Assembly (NCBI GenBank): GCA_023432005.1 | Contig: JAEYVF010000056.1 | Span: 1 to 47,483 of the forward strand | DNA: 47,483 nt | Source of the DNA: Actinomycetes bacterium | GTDB lineage: Bacteria > Actinomycetota > Actinomycetes > Actinomycetales > Microbacteriaceae | Direction of reading: 5' to 3' | In this document: positions 7,802-18,290 of the stretch, one piece after another | Position numbering within the stretch: the first letter of the stretch is position 1 | Layout: each line of letters starts with the position of its first letter | Position numbers and translations under genes: made by a program | The notes under the pieces: generated by a model | Told to the model about the DNA's origin: nothing | The model's database searches: none | What the model saw: only the letters and a program-made list of their open reading frames with translations

Positions 7802-8451
7802 CAGAGCCTCCGCAGCCTGACCACCGCGACGATCCCACCGACGATGAGGGCGGGCCCGGCGATGAGCGCCATCGCGAGCATGTTGGCGGGAGCCCCGAAG
7901 AACCCGGTGACGGCCGCCGCGACGATCATGATGAGCGCGATGACGAGCTGATCGACCGAGCGCCAGATCATGGCGCCCGCGAGATACATCGATCCCGCGA
8001 GCAGGGCGTACGCCGAGGTGTAGTAGATCGCGATCGCGTCGCCCGAGGCGCCCGCGCGCTGCATCGCGATGCCGATCGCGGCGATCGTGAAGCCGAGGAG
8101 CGGCCACGAGACGCCGTACAGGGTGCCGACGAAGTCGCTCACACCCTTGATGCCGCGGTTGCTGCGCACGCCCACGACGGCGGAGGCGACGGCGCTGCCG
8201 AGGATGAGCACCGCGAAGAGCGGCGCGGCGATCCACAGCGGCACGTGCACGGGCGAGGGGCTGCCCTCCCACGCCGACCACAGCAGCAGGTAGCCCACGA
8301 GCCAGGCGCCGCCCCACACGAAGTAGTACACCGGCACCTGCGCCGTGAAGGCGCGCTTCACACCGCGGGTCTGCCCCTCGATAAGGGCCAGCATCTCCTC
8401 GGGGCGGAGCTCGTCGTCTCCCGGAAGCGTGTCATCTCGTTCGTCGGTCAC
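7801..8451 (-). CDS. Integral membrane protein, first gene of the ABC exporter operon
   Basis: A 216-residue protein with a charged N-terminus of about 45 residues and roughly six transmembrane helices (from YYFVWGGAWLVGYLLLW onward). I do not recognise a named family; it looks like the conserved membrane proteins that precede a winged-helix gene in actinobacterial exporter operons. GTG at 8451 is chosen because a strong promoter places the transcript start at or next to this codon and there is no later start before residue 20. Its stop overlaps the regulator start by one base. Confidence 0.75.
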   Translation of the reverse strand: MTDERDDTLPGDDELRPEEMLALIEGQTRGVKRAFTAQVPVYYFVWGGAWLVGYLLLWSAWEGSPSPVHVPLWIAAPLFAVLILGSAVASAVVGVRSNRGIKGVSDFVGTLYGVSWPLLGFTIAAIGIAMQRAGASGDAIAIYYTSAYALLAGSMYLAGAMIWRSVDQLVIALIMIVAAAVTGFFGAPANMLAMALIAGPALIVGGIVAVVRLRRL

Positions 8452-8457
8452 ACCTAC

Positions 8458-8486
8458 TTTGTATCTCAAACCTCTCTGCACGTCAA
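8458..8486 (-). promoter_or_regulatory. Leaderless promoter of the ABC exporter operon
   Basis: On the minus strand TTGACG (8486-8481), a 17-base spacer and TACAAA (8463-8458) are followed by six bases and the GTG at 8451. This is the best sigma-70-type promoter in the window and implies a transcript that begins at the start codon. Confidence 0.7.
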
Positions 8487-8508
8487 TACAGTTTGGCCAA
8501 ACGCTGTA
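8487..8508. promoter_or_regulatory. Palindrome upstream of the exporter promoter
   Basis: GTTTGGCCAAAC at 8491-8502 is a perfect 12-bp palindrome, extended by TACA and TGTA flanks with a two-base offset. It touches the -35 of the exporter promoter and lies 100 bp before hrpA. It may be an operator for the operon's own winged-helix regulator; that link is inference. The rest of the 159-bp gap shows nothing clear. Confidence 0.45.
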
Positions 8509-8610
8509 GCGCTCACCCCCGGGCGGCAGTGATGACTGGCGCACTCGGGCAGACGCAGCGTGTGCACCGGAGCGCGGAGGGATGGCGGCGGGCGGTAGCC
8601 TGGATGGCTC

Positions 8611-11600
8611 ATGTCCGCCACCCCGACGCCCGCGTATCGCATCTCGTATCCGCCGGAGCTGCCCGTCAGCCAGGCGCACGACGAGCTCGCCGACGCCATC
8701 CGCGACCACCAGGTCGTCGTCGTGGCGGGCGCCACGGGATCCGGCAAGACGACGCAGCTGCCGAAGATCTGCCTCGAGCTCGGGCGAGAGCGCATCGGGC
8801 ACACACAGCCCCGCCGGATCGCGGCCCGCTCGATCGCCGAGCGCATCGCATCCGAGCTGGGCGTCGAACTCGGCACCGTCGTGGGCTACCAGGTGCGCTT
8901 CGACGACCGCACCCGCACCGATACCGCCATCAAGCTCATGACCGACGGCGTACTGCTCGCCGAGCTCTCGCGCGACCGCGAGCTGCGCGCCTACGACACG
9001 ATCATCATCGACGAGGCGCACGAACGCTCCCTCACGATCGACTTCCTGCTCGGCTACCTCACGCGACTGCTCCCGCGCCGGCCCGACCTCAAGGTCATCG
9101 TGACCTCGGCGACGATCGACCCCGAGAGCTTCGCGCGGCACTTCGCCGCCGCGATCGGCGCCGACGTGCCCGTCATCGAGGTGTCGGGCCGCACCTACCC
9201 CGTCGACATCCGCTACCGCCCGCTCGTGGCCGAGGCGGGTGACGACGGCGACGACTCCGACGACGAGGGTGCCGCGGCATCCGACCGCGACGTCGCGCAG
9301 GGCATCGTCGACGCGCTCGTCGAGCTCGAGCGCGAGGAGCCGGGCGACGTGCTCGTGTTCCTCTCGGGCGAGTCGGAGATCCGGGATGCCGCCGACGTCG
9401 TGCGCGGACGGTTCCCGAAAGACGAGGTCGTGCCGCTCTACGGCCGCCTCTCGGCCGCCGACCAGCACCGCGTCTTCGACACGCGACGCGCGCCCGGCGT
9501 CCGGCGTCGCGTGGTGATCGCGACGAACGTCGCCGAGACGAGCATCACGGTGCCCGGCATCCGCTACGTCGTCGACGCCGGCACCGCGCGCATCAGCCGC
9601 TACTCGCCGCGGGCCAAGGTGCAGCGGCTGCCGATCGAGGCGATCAGCCAGGCATCGGCCAACCAGCGCTCGGGCCGCGCGGGCCGCACCTCGGCGGGCA
9701 TCGCCATCCGCCTGTACTCCGAGGAGGACTTCGAGCGGCGCCCCGAGTTCACCGACCCCGAGATCCTGCGCACCGGGCTCGCGGCGGTCATCCTGCAGAT
9801 GCTCGAGCTGCGCCTCGGCGACATCCGCGAGTTCCCGTTCCTCACCCCGCCCGACTCGCGCGGCATCGCCGACGGCCTCGACCTGCTGCGCGAGCTCGGC
9901 GCGATCGACGCCGAGCAGCGCATCACGCGCATCGGTCGCGACCTCGCGCGCCTGCCCGTCGACCCCCGGTTCGGCCGGATGCTCGTGGAGGCCGGACGGC
10001 AGGGCGTCGTGCGGGAGGTCGCCGCGATCGTCGCAGGCCTCTCCATCCAGGATCCGCGCGAGCGCCCGCTCGAGAAGCGGCCGCAGGCGGATGCCGCCCA
10101 CGCGCGCTTCCGCGACCCCACCTCGGACTTCGTGTCGCTCCTCAACCTCTGGAACCACCTCGAGGACGAGCAGAAGGAGCGCAGCGGCAACGCGTTCCGG
10201 CGGATGTGCAAAGCGGAGTACCTCAACTACCTGCGGGTGCGCGAGTGGCAGGATCTCTACCGTCAGCTCACGCGCGCGGCGAAGTCGGTCGGGCTGAAGC
10301 CCGGCGAGCGGTCGACGGATGCCGACGCCATCCATCGCTCGATCCTCGCGGGCCTGCTCTCGCGGCTGGGCCTCCGCGACCCCGACAAGAAGGACTACCT
10401 CGGCTCGCGCGGCCAGCGCTTCGTGATCTTCCCGGGCTCGGGCCTCGCGAAGAAGCAGCCGAACGCCGTCATGGCGGCCGAGCTCGTCGAGACCTCGCGC
10501 CTCTTCGCGCGCACGGTGGCGGCCGTCGACCCGGCGTGGGCCGAGCAGCTCGCGGGCGACCTCGCGAAGCGCTCCTACTCGGAGCCGCACTGGTCGAGCA
10601 AGCAGGGCGCGGCGCTCATCTGGGAGAAGGTGACCCTCTACGGCGTGCCCATCGTGCCGCGCCGGCGAGCACAGCTCGCACGCCTGGATCCCGCGCTCGC
10701 GCGCGAGCTCTTCATCCGCCACGCCCTCGTCGAGGGCGACTGGCCGCATGAGCTGCAGCGGTCGGCGCTGCTCGGCTTCGACCGCGAGAACGAGAAGCTG
10801 CGCCGCGAGCTCGCCGAGGTCGAGGAGCGCACGCGGCGGCGCGACATCCTCACGGGCGACGAGGCCGTCGTCGAGTTCTACGAGGCGCGCATTCCCGCCG
10901 ACGTCACCGACTCGCGACGCTTCGCGAGCTGGTGGAAGAAGGCGAAGGCGGAGACGCCGGGCCTGCTGACGATGACGCGCTCCGACCTCCTGGAAGACGA
11001 GGGGGGCGACGCGGCGGGGTTCCCCGACGAGTGGGTGCAGGGCGACGCGAGCTTCCGGCTGCGCTACCGCTTCGAACCCGGCGCCGACGACGACGGGGTG
11101 ACGGTCGTCATCCCGGTCGCGGCGCTGCCCCGCGTCGAGGATCGCGGCTTCGACTGGCTCGTGCCGGGGCTGCGCGAGGACCTCGTGACCGCCCTCATCA
11201 AGGCGTTGCCGAAGGCGATCCGCCGCAATGTCGTGCCCGCGGGCGACTGGGCGCGCCGCCTGCTCGCCGAGCTGCCCGTTCGAGCCGACGTGCCCGTCGG
11301 CGAAGCGCTTGCCGACGCGATCCGCGCCGCCGCCCACATTCCGGTGTCGGCATCCGATATCGAGTGGGAGCGGGTGCCCGCGCACCTGCGCATGCGGTTC
11401 GAGGCCGTCGACCCGCGCGGACGCACGCTCGGCGCGAGCCGCGACCTGGCGGCCCTGCAGAGCCGGCTCGCCGAGCGCGCCCGAGCGGATGTCGCCGTCG
11501 CGACCGCCGCCGCGGCCCCTGGCCGCGACCTCGAGCGCACGGGCGTCACCGAGTGGGATCTCGGGAAGCTGCCCGAGCAGGTCACGGCGAAGCAGGGCGG

Positions 11601-12381
11601 GTCGACGGTCGTCGGCTATCCCGCCCTCGTCGACACGGGCGCCGGCGTCGACCTCAGGGTGTTCGCGAGCCGCGCGCAGGCAGACGCCGCACACGTGCGC
11701 GGCGTGCACCGGCTCGTCGCGCTCACGCTGCCGAGCCCGCTCGGCTACGTGCAGGATCAGCTCACCGGCACCGAGAAGCTGCTGCTCGCGACGGCGCCGT
11801 ACGCGTCGACGAAGGCCCTGCTCGACGACATCTGCATCGCCGTCGTCGCGGAGCTCGCGGGCGACGCTGCGCCGCGCACGCCCGCCGACTTCCAGGCGCT
11901 GCAGGGGACGGTCAACGCGGGACTCCTGGACGCGCTGTTCGGGGCCGCGGGCCTCGTCGCCCGCATCCTCGGGGCGGCGAAGGAAGCCGACAAGGCGATC
12001 TCGGCCGCGTCGAGCGTCGCCTTCATGGGGCCGCTCGGCGACGCGCGGTCGCAGCTCGCGGCCCTCGTGCATCCGGGCTTCGTGCGCCGCGCGGGCCTCA
12101 CCCAGTTGCGCCGGTATCCGGTGTACCTCGCGGGCATCACCTTCCGCGTGCAGAAGCTCGCCGAGAATCCCGGACGCGATCGCGCGTGGCAGGCGCAGGT
12201 CGAGGAGGCCACGGCTCTCTACACGAGCGCCGGCGGCACGCTCCCGCCCGCGAGCAGCACGCCGCCGGGGCTCCTGGCGGTCCGATGGATGCTCGAGGAG
12301 CTGCGCCTCTCGCTCTTCGCGCAGCACCTCGGTGCCGCGGGCCCCGTCTCGGTGCAGCGCATCCGCAAGGCGCTCGCGTAG
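8611..12381 (+). CDS. hrpA: ATP-dependent RNA helicase HrpA
   Basis: A 1256-residue DEAH-box helicase, close to the usual size of about 1300. Motif I is GATGSGKTT at residues 40-48, motif II DEAH at 134-137, motif III SAT follows, and motif VI is QRSGRAGRTS. After the helicase core come the HA2 and OB-fold regions and the long C-terminal domain typical of bacterial HrpA. The family unwinds RNA and resolves stalled or collided ribosomes in the cytoplasm. The gene stands alone between a divergent exporter operon and a convergent kinase gene. The upstream ribosome binding site is weak (TGGATGG). Confidence 0.94.
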   Translation: MSATPTPAYRISYPPELPVSQAHDELADAIRDHQVVVVAGATGSGKTTQLPKICLELGRERIGHTQPRRIAARSIAERIASELGVELGTVVGYQVRFDDRTRTDTAIKLMTDGVLLAELSRDRELRAYDTIIIDEAHERSLTIDFLLGYLTRLLPRRPDLKVIVTSATIDPESFARHFAAAIGADVPVIEVSGRTYPVDIRYRPLVAEAGDDGDDSDDEGAAASDRDVAQGIVDALVELEREEPGDVLVFLSGESEIRDAADVVRGRFPKDEVVPLYGRLSAADQHRVFDTRRAPGVRRRVVIATNVAETSITVPGIRYVVDAGTARISRYSPRAKVQRLPIEAISQASANQRSGRAGRTSAGIAIRLYSEEDFERRPEFTDPEILRTGLAAVILQMLELRLGDIREFPFLTPPDSRGIADGLDLLRELGAIDAEQRITRIGRDLARLPVDPRFGRMLVEAGRQGVVREVAAIVAGLSIQDPRERPLEKRPQADAAHARFRDPTSDFVSLLNLWNHLEDEQKERSGNAFRRMCKAEYLNYLRVREWQDLYRQLTRAAKSVGLKPGERSTDADAIHRSILAGLLSRLGLRDPDKKDYLGSRGQRFVIFPGSGLAKKQPNAVMAAELVETSRLFARTVAAVDPAWAEQLAGDLAKRSYSEPHWSSKQGAALIWEKVTLYGVPIVPRRRAQLARLDPALARELFIRHALVEGDWPHELQRSALLGFDRENEKLRRELAEVEERTRRRDILTGDEAVVEFYEARIPADVTDSRRFASWWKKAKAETPGLLTMTRSDLLEDEGGDAAGFPDEWVQGDASFRLRYRFEPGADDDGVTVVIPVAALPRVEDRGFDWLVPGLREDLVTALIKALPKAIRRNVVPAGDWARRLLAELPVRADVPVGEALADAIRAAAHIPVSASDIEWERVPAHLRMRFEAVDPRGRTLGASRDLAALQSRLAERARADVAVATAAAAPGRDLERTGVTEWDLGKLPEQVTAKQGGSTVVGYPALVDTGAGVDLRVFASRAQADAAHVRGVHRLVALTLPSPLGYVQDQLTGTEKLLLATAPYASTKALLDDICIAVVAELAGDAAPRTPADFQALQGTVNAGLLDALFGAAGLVARILGAAKEADKAISAASSVAFMGPLGDARSQLAALVHPGFVRRAGLTQLRRYPVYLAGITFRVQKLAENPGRDRAWQAQVEEATALYTSAGGTLPPASSTPPGLLAVRWMLEELRLSLFAQHLGAAGPVSVQRIRKALA

Positions 12382-12384
12382 TCG

Positions 12385-12408
12385 CGCCGCCCGGCGCCGC
12401 CCGGCGCT
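12385..12408. repeat. Tandem GC-rich 10-mer between convergent genes
   Basis: GCGCCGCCCG occurs twice head to tail (12385-12394 and 12395-12404), then GCGC. It can fold as GCGCC-GCCC-GGCGC. It fills the 25-bp gap between hrpA and the kinase gene and might weakly stop transcription, but there is no T-run. Confidence 0.4.
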
Positions 12409-12913
12409 ACCCCGCCGGAGGCGCCCAGGGGGCGGGATCCGGACCGACGTAGCGGTCATACCGGGCGATCTCGTCGGGCTCGGGCCGCTCGAAGCGGTCG
12501 GAGAGCCCGATGAGCACATCGGAGATGAGCGCCTCGGCGTCCGGGCCGCCGCGGGCACGCACCCGCCGGATGAGCTCGTCGAGGGGCGCGTCCACGAAGT
12601 GCAGCACGGTATGCGTATCGGCGTCGACGGCGACCTGCCGGACGGCCTCGCGCTCGGCCCGCGACCACGTGCCGAACTCGACCACGACGTTCGCGCCCGC
12701 CCGCAGGATCTCCCCCGCGTGCACGAGCAGCTGGTCCTGCAGCCGGAAGCGGAACTCGTAGTCGACGAGGCTCACCCCGAGCGCCGTGATCCACGGGTCG
12801 GGGTCGACCGGCACGGCGCGCTCCGACTCGACGAGCTGACGCGAGCGCGTCGACTTGCCCGAGCCGGGCAGTCCGAAGACGAGGTGGAGCGTCGGTCGGT
12901 GCGGACCGGTCAC
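12407..12913 (-). CDS. P-loop kinase-like ATPase
   Basis: A 168-residue P-loop protein. The nucleotide site is GLPGSGKST at residues 14-22, close to the N-terminus, and the rest (DPDPWITALG, FGTWSRAEREAV, HFVDAPLDELIRRVRAR) resembles AAA_33-type small-molecule kinases related to zeta-toxin and chloramphenicol phosphotransferase folds. It most likely phosphorylates a small metabolite. GTG at 12913 overlaps the stop of the PdxH-like gene by GTGA, so the two are co-translated, which hints at a B6-related or general nucleotide role; the substrate is unknown. There is no antitoxin partner to support a toxin reading. Confidence 0.75.
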   Translation of the reverse strand: MTGPHRPTLHLVFGLPGSGKSTRSRQLVESERAVPVDPDPWITALGVSLVDYEFRFRLQDQLLVHAGEILRAGANVVVEFGTWSRAEREAVRQVAVDADTHTVLHFVDAPLDELIRRVRARGGPDAEALISDVLIGLSDRFERPEPDEIARYDRYVGPDPAPWAPPAG

Positions 12914-13563
12914 GGCCACAGCCTCTCCCGCAGCCACGTCGCACCGTCGGCGCGGTAGCGCAGGCGCGTATGAGCGCGATCGTGAGACGCCTGCCAGAAC
13001 TCGACGGTCGTGGGCGCGATCCACCACGAGGACCAGGAATCGGGGACGAGCGCCGGCTCGGCCTCGACGCGCTCGAGCGCCGCGGCCCGCGCGGCCTCGT
13101 ACTCGGCGTCGCTCGCGAGCGTCGGCGTCGGTCGCCCGACGAGCGCGGTGGCACGCGCATCCGCGGGTCGGTCGCGGAAGTCGGATGCGGCATCCGCGGC
13201 ATCGGCTCGGCGCACCTCGCCCTCGATGCGCACCTGTCGCCCGAGGGCGGGCCAGAAGAAGCTCAGCGCTGCGCGACCGGATGCCGTCATCGCCTCGCCG
13301 GGGCGACTTTCGGCGGGTGTCGCGATCGCCCAGCCGCCGGCGTCGACGTCCTTGAGCACGAGCACGCGCGCGCTCGGGCCCGCGTCGTCGACCGTCGCGA
13401 GCGTCGCGGCGTGCGGCGCGAGCACCCCCGCGTCGACGGCCTCGTCGAGCCACGCGAGGAAGAGCTCGTGGGGCGTGGCGGGCGCGGCATCCGGGTCGAA
13501 CGCCGGGAGGTCGCGCGGGAACGACGGCAGGCCCCGCAGGCGGGCTCGCAGCTCGGTCGTCAC
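12910..13563 (-). CDS. pdxH: Pyridoxine/pyridoxamine 5'-phosphate oxidase
   Basis: A 217-residue FMN enzyme of the PdxH family, which oxidises PNP or PMP to pyridoxal 5'-phosphate. The split-barrel FMN region is seen at SARVLVLKDVDAGGWAI and AALSFFWPALGRQVRIEG, and the family's C-terminal signature at VEFWQ...RLRYRADGATWLRERLWP. GTG at 13563 is chosen because TAGCCT lies exactly six bases upstream, the leaderless spacing found elsewhere here. The gene is followed with GTGA overlap by the P-loop kinase. A function on another substrate within the broad oxidase family cannot be excluded. Confidence 0.85.
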   Translation of the reverse strand: MTTELRARLRGLPSFPRDLPAFDPDAAPATPHELFLAWLDEAVDAGVLAPHAATLATVDDAGPSARVLVLKDVDAGGWAIATPAESRPGEAMTASGRAALSFFWPALGRQVRIEGEVRRADAADAASDFRDRPADARATALVGRPTPTLASDAEYEAARAAALERVEAEPALVPDSWSSWWIAPTTVEFWQASHDRAHTRLRYRADGATWLRERLWP

Positions 13564-13572
13564 CCGTCGAGG

Positions 13573-14028
13573 CTAGCCGTCGGCGGCACGCTCGATCGCG
13601 GCGATGTCGATCTTGCGCTGCGTGAGCATCTCCTCCATCGCGCGCTGCGCACGGGCCGGATCGGGATCGTTGAGGAGCTGGATGAGGCGTCGCGGGATGA
13701 TCTGCCAGCTCACGCCGAAGCGGTCGACGAGCCAGCCGCACTGGTCCTCCCGGCCGCCGTCGGCGGTGAGCGCCTCCCAGTACCGGTCGACCTCCGCCTG
13801 GTCCTCGCAGTCGACGACGAGCGAGACGGCCTCGGTGAAGGCCGGCCCCTCGGAGGTGTTCATGCCCGACACCTCGATGCCGCCGATGCGGAAGTTCGCC
13901 GTGAAGAGCTCGCCGTCGCGATCCACGGTCTCGAGCACCTCGCTGTCGGGGAAGACCGAGGTGTACAGCTCGATCGCCTCCCCGAGCCGCCCCGTGAACC
14001 ACAGGAACGGCGTGATCTTCTGCGACAT
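13573..14028 (-). CDS. VOC-family protein (PhnB-like)
   Basis: A 151-residue protein with two beta-alpha-beta-beta-beta repeats of the vicinal oxygen chelate fold, starting QKITPFLWFTGRLGEAIELYTS and containing DQCGWLVDRFGVSWQIIP, as in PhnB-like proteins once labelled 3-demethylubiquinone methyltransferases. The actual role is unknown. ATG at 14028 is preceded by GGAGG. A 19-bp dyad at 14047-14065, nearly identical to one before the MFS gene at 24548, lies just upstream. Confidence 0.85.
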   Translation of the reverse strand: MSQKITPFLWFTGRLGEAIELYTSVFPDSEVLETVDRDGELFTANFRIGGIEVSGMNTSEGPAFTEAVSLVVDCEDQAEVDRYWEALTADGGREDQCGWLVDRFGVSWQIIPRRLIQLLNDPDPARAQRAMEEMLTQRKIDIAAIERAADG

Positions 14029-14046
14029 CCGGAACCTCCGCGTGCA

Positions 14047-14065
14047 ATGTGAACGCCGTCCACAT
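14047..14065. promoter_or_regulatory. 19-bp dyad operator, copy A
   Basis: ATGTGAACGCCGTCCACAT is an imperfect dyad, extended by A and T flanks. On the minus strand it reads ATGTGGACGGCGTTCACAT, matching 17 of 19 bases of the site at 24501-24519. It starts about 18 bp upstream of the VOC start codon and just downstream of a TTGACG (-35 candidate), where a bound repressor would block the promoter. Confidence 0.6.
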
Positions 14066-14138
14066 TTCCAGGCTCCGGATGCCGCGTCAAGGCCGTGCGG
14101 GGGACTTCAGCCTCTCGACCGGATGCGCGGGCCGGTCA

Positions 14139-14150
14139 TAGGGTGCAGGC
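14139..14150 (+). promoter_or_regulatory. Leaderless -10 of the flavin-binding protein gene
   Basis: TAGGGT at 14139-14144, six bases, then the ATG at 14151. TCGACC at 14115-14120 is a possible -35 with an 18-base spacer. No Shine-Dalgarno is present. Confidence 0.45.
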
Positions 14151-14555
14151 ATGGAGCACGGAGCCGAGAAGCTGGACGTCGAGACCTGCTGGGATCTGCT
14201 GGCCGAGGAGCGCATCGGGCGCGTCATCTTCACCGAGGGCGACGACATCGAGGTGTTCCCCGTGAACTTCTCGATCGGCGGCCGCAGCGTGCTGTTCCGC
14301 AGCGCGCCGGGCACGAAGCTCGAGCTCGTCGCGAGCCACCCGCGCGTCGCCTTCGAGGTCGATCACCACGCCGACGACGTCGCGTGGAGTGTCATCCTGT
14401 GGGGTGTCGCCTCGCGACTGGACGCCGACGACGAGATCGAGCACTCGGGAGTGCTCGGGCTCGTGTCGTGGACGCCCGACGAGAAGTACAACTACGTGCG
14501 CATCACGCCCGACCGGGTGAGCGGCCGACGCTTCCGTTCCGACGGCGCCGACTGA
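14151..14555 (+). CDS. Pyridoxamine 5'-phosphate oxidase family flavin-binding protein
   Basis: A 134-residue split-barrel protein of the PPOX-like superfamily. The pattern CWDLLAEERIGRVIF...VFPVNFSIGGRSVLFRSAPGTKLE is typical of small actinobacterial proteins that bind F420, FMN or heme; which cofactor is used cannot be told. The start is placed at the ATG because of the leaderless -10 six bases upstream. It is convergent with nrdB, 13 bp away. Confidence 0.8.
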   Translation: MEHGAEKLDVETCWDLLAEERIGRVIFTEGDDIEVFPVNFSIGGRSVLFRSAPGTKLELVASHPRVAFEVDHHADDVAWSVILWGVASRLDADDEIEHSGVLGLVSWTPDEKYNYVRITPDRVSGRRFRSDGAD

Positions 14556-14568
14556 GCGAGCCGTCGAG

Positions 14569-15570
14569 CTACTCCTTCGGCCGGTCGCCCGTCGACGCCT
14601 TGGCGTTCGCCTCGTAGGAGGTGTTCGTCGACTCGAAGAAGTTCACGAGCTCGAGGGTGTCGTTCGCGGTCGCCATCCACTTCGCCGGGTTGACGACGTT
14701 GTAGTGGGGCCCGAAGCCGAGCTCCTCGAGACGGCGGTCGGCGAGGTACTTCACGTACTGGTTGATGTAGTTCGCGTTGAGCCCCAGGATGCCGCCGGGC
14801 AGGAGGTCGTTGTTGTACTCCTCCTCCATGGCCACGGCGTCGAGGATCATCTGCTTGATCTCGGCCGCGAACTCCGGCGTCTGCAGGTCGGGGTTCTCGT
14901 CGAGCACCGTGAGGATCAGATTGATGCCGAACTTGAGGTGCAGCGACTCGTCGCGCACGACCCAGTCCATGAGCGATCCGAAGTTGCGCAGCAGGTTCCG
15001 CTGACGGAACGACAGCGCCACCATGAAGCCCGAGTAGAACCAGATGCCCTCGAGGATGATGTTGTAGGCGATGAGGTTGCGGATGAAGTCCTGCTTGCCC
15101 TCCGTCGTCGTGATGTCGAGGGTCTCCTCGGTCATCCGACGGATGAAGTTCACCTGGAACTCCTCCTTGCGCGCCATCGAGGGCACGTCGACGTGGGCGT
15201 TGTAGGCCTCGTTGCGGTCGATCGGGAACGTCTCGAGCACGTACTCGAACGACATGCAGTGATTCGCCTCCTCCCACATCTGCTTCGCGAGGTAGAGGTG
15301 CGCCTCGGGGGCGTTGATGTAGGGGTACACCCCGAAGGCGAGCGCCTTGTTGACGAGCAGCTCGTTGGGGTTGAAGTACGACATGAGGAAGGTGACGGCG
15401 TGACGCTCCTCGTCGGTCATCTTCTTGAAGTCGGCGATGTCCTCACCGAGCTGGATCTCGTTGGGGAACCAGGTGTTGGCCACAGCCTGGTCGTAGAGAT
15501 CCATCGCCCACGGGTAGGTGACGGGCTTGAGGAGGAGGCCCTCCTGGATTCCGGTTCCGAGGATTCCCAT
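14569..15570 (-). CDS. nrdB: Ribonucleoside-diphosphate reductase beta subunit, class Ic type
   Basis: A 333-residue R2 protein that generates the radical initiator for ribonucleotide reduction. Metal ligands by alignment to known R2 proteins are Glu70 (NPNELL), Glu101 and His104 (WEEANH), Glu174 (ILEGIWFY), Glu208 and His211 (RDESLH). Spacings 31, 73 and 34 match the Chlamydia trachomatis enzyme. The residue four after His104 is Phe108, where class Ia/Ib enzymes have the radical Tyr; with Glu as first ligand this is the class Ic pattern (Mn/Fe cofactor). ATG at 15570 lies two bases after the tail ORF stop; an in-frame GTG at 15591 is possible. Confidence 0.93.
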   Translation of the reverse strand: MGILGTGIQEGLLLKPVTYPWAMDLYDQAVANTWFPNEIQLGEDIADFKKMTDEERHAVTFLMSYFNPNELLVNKALAFGVYPYINAPEAHLYLAKQMWEEANHCMSFEYVLETFPIDRNEAYNAHVDVPSMARKEEFQVNFIRRMTEETLDITTTEGKQDFIRNLIAYNIILEGIWFYSGFMVALSFRQRNLLRNFGSLMDWVVRDESLHLKFGINLILTVLDENPDLQTPEFAAEIKQMILDAVAMEEEYNNDLLPGGILGLNANYINQYVKYLADRRLEELGFGPHYNVVNPAKWMATANDTLELVNFFESTNTSYEANAKASTGDRPKE

Positions 15571-15572
15571 CG

Positions 15573-15658
15573 TTACTGGCAGCTCTCGCACTGAAGTTCG
15601 TCCATCGGGTCGACGGGCACTTCATAACCGTCGATGGCGTTTCCGTATCCGTAGTCGT

Positions 15659-15662
<4 letters not shown>
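15573..15662 (-). CDS. 29-residue ORF carrying the NrdA-type redox tail (CESCQ)
   Basis: The peptide ends MDELQCESCQ, the CxxC ending of class I RNR alpha subunits, whose mobile tail re-reduces the active-site disulfide. The upstream nrdA lacks any such cysteines. GTG at 15662 overlaps the nrdA TGA by GTGA, and GGAGG at 15673-15669 sits six bases before it, an ideal ribosome binding site. TAA at 15573 is two bases before nrdB. So it can be made by coupled re-initiation as a free peptide, or joined to NrdA by a -1 shift (no slippery heptamer is visible), or the split is an assembly error or a true frameshift. The sequence alone does not decide. Confidence 0.6.
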
Positions 15663-18112
<2,450 letters not shown>

Positions 18113-18237
18113 GTGATCCCTTTCCTCCCCGCGCAGCCTGTCTGCGCGCCCCGCATCCGAATGAAAAACCCTGGTGAGAACCGACCTCGACGGACCGTTC
18201 GCCAGCTTCGTCGCTCTCCCCCGGCCCGGAGGTTCCA

Positions 18238-18285
18238 CCACTATATATCGGGCCCCCGACGGGTGGCCAACCCTAGATGTTGTGG
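18238..18285 (-). promoter_or_regulatory. nrdA promoter with two NrdR boxes
   Basis: On the minus strand TTGGCC (18270-18265), 17 bases and TATATA (18247-18242) form a promoter. Box 1 at 18238-18253 (CCACTATATATCGGGC) and box 2 at 18270-18285 (ACCCTAGATGTTGTGG) each match the NrdR consensus acaCwAtATaTwGtgt at 12 of 16 positions or better. Their starts are 32 bp apart, three helical turns, as is typical for NrdR. Box 1 covers the -10 and box 2 abuts the -35. Confidence 0.75.
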
Positions 18286-18290
18286 GCGTG

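Noticed and set aside
12407..12913. Zeta-type toxin
   Set aside because: Although the P-loop fold is related, there is no epsilon-like antitoxin next to it and it is coupled to pdxH.
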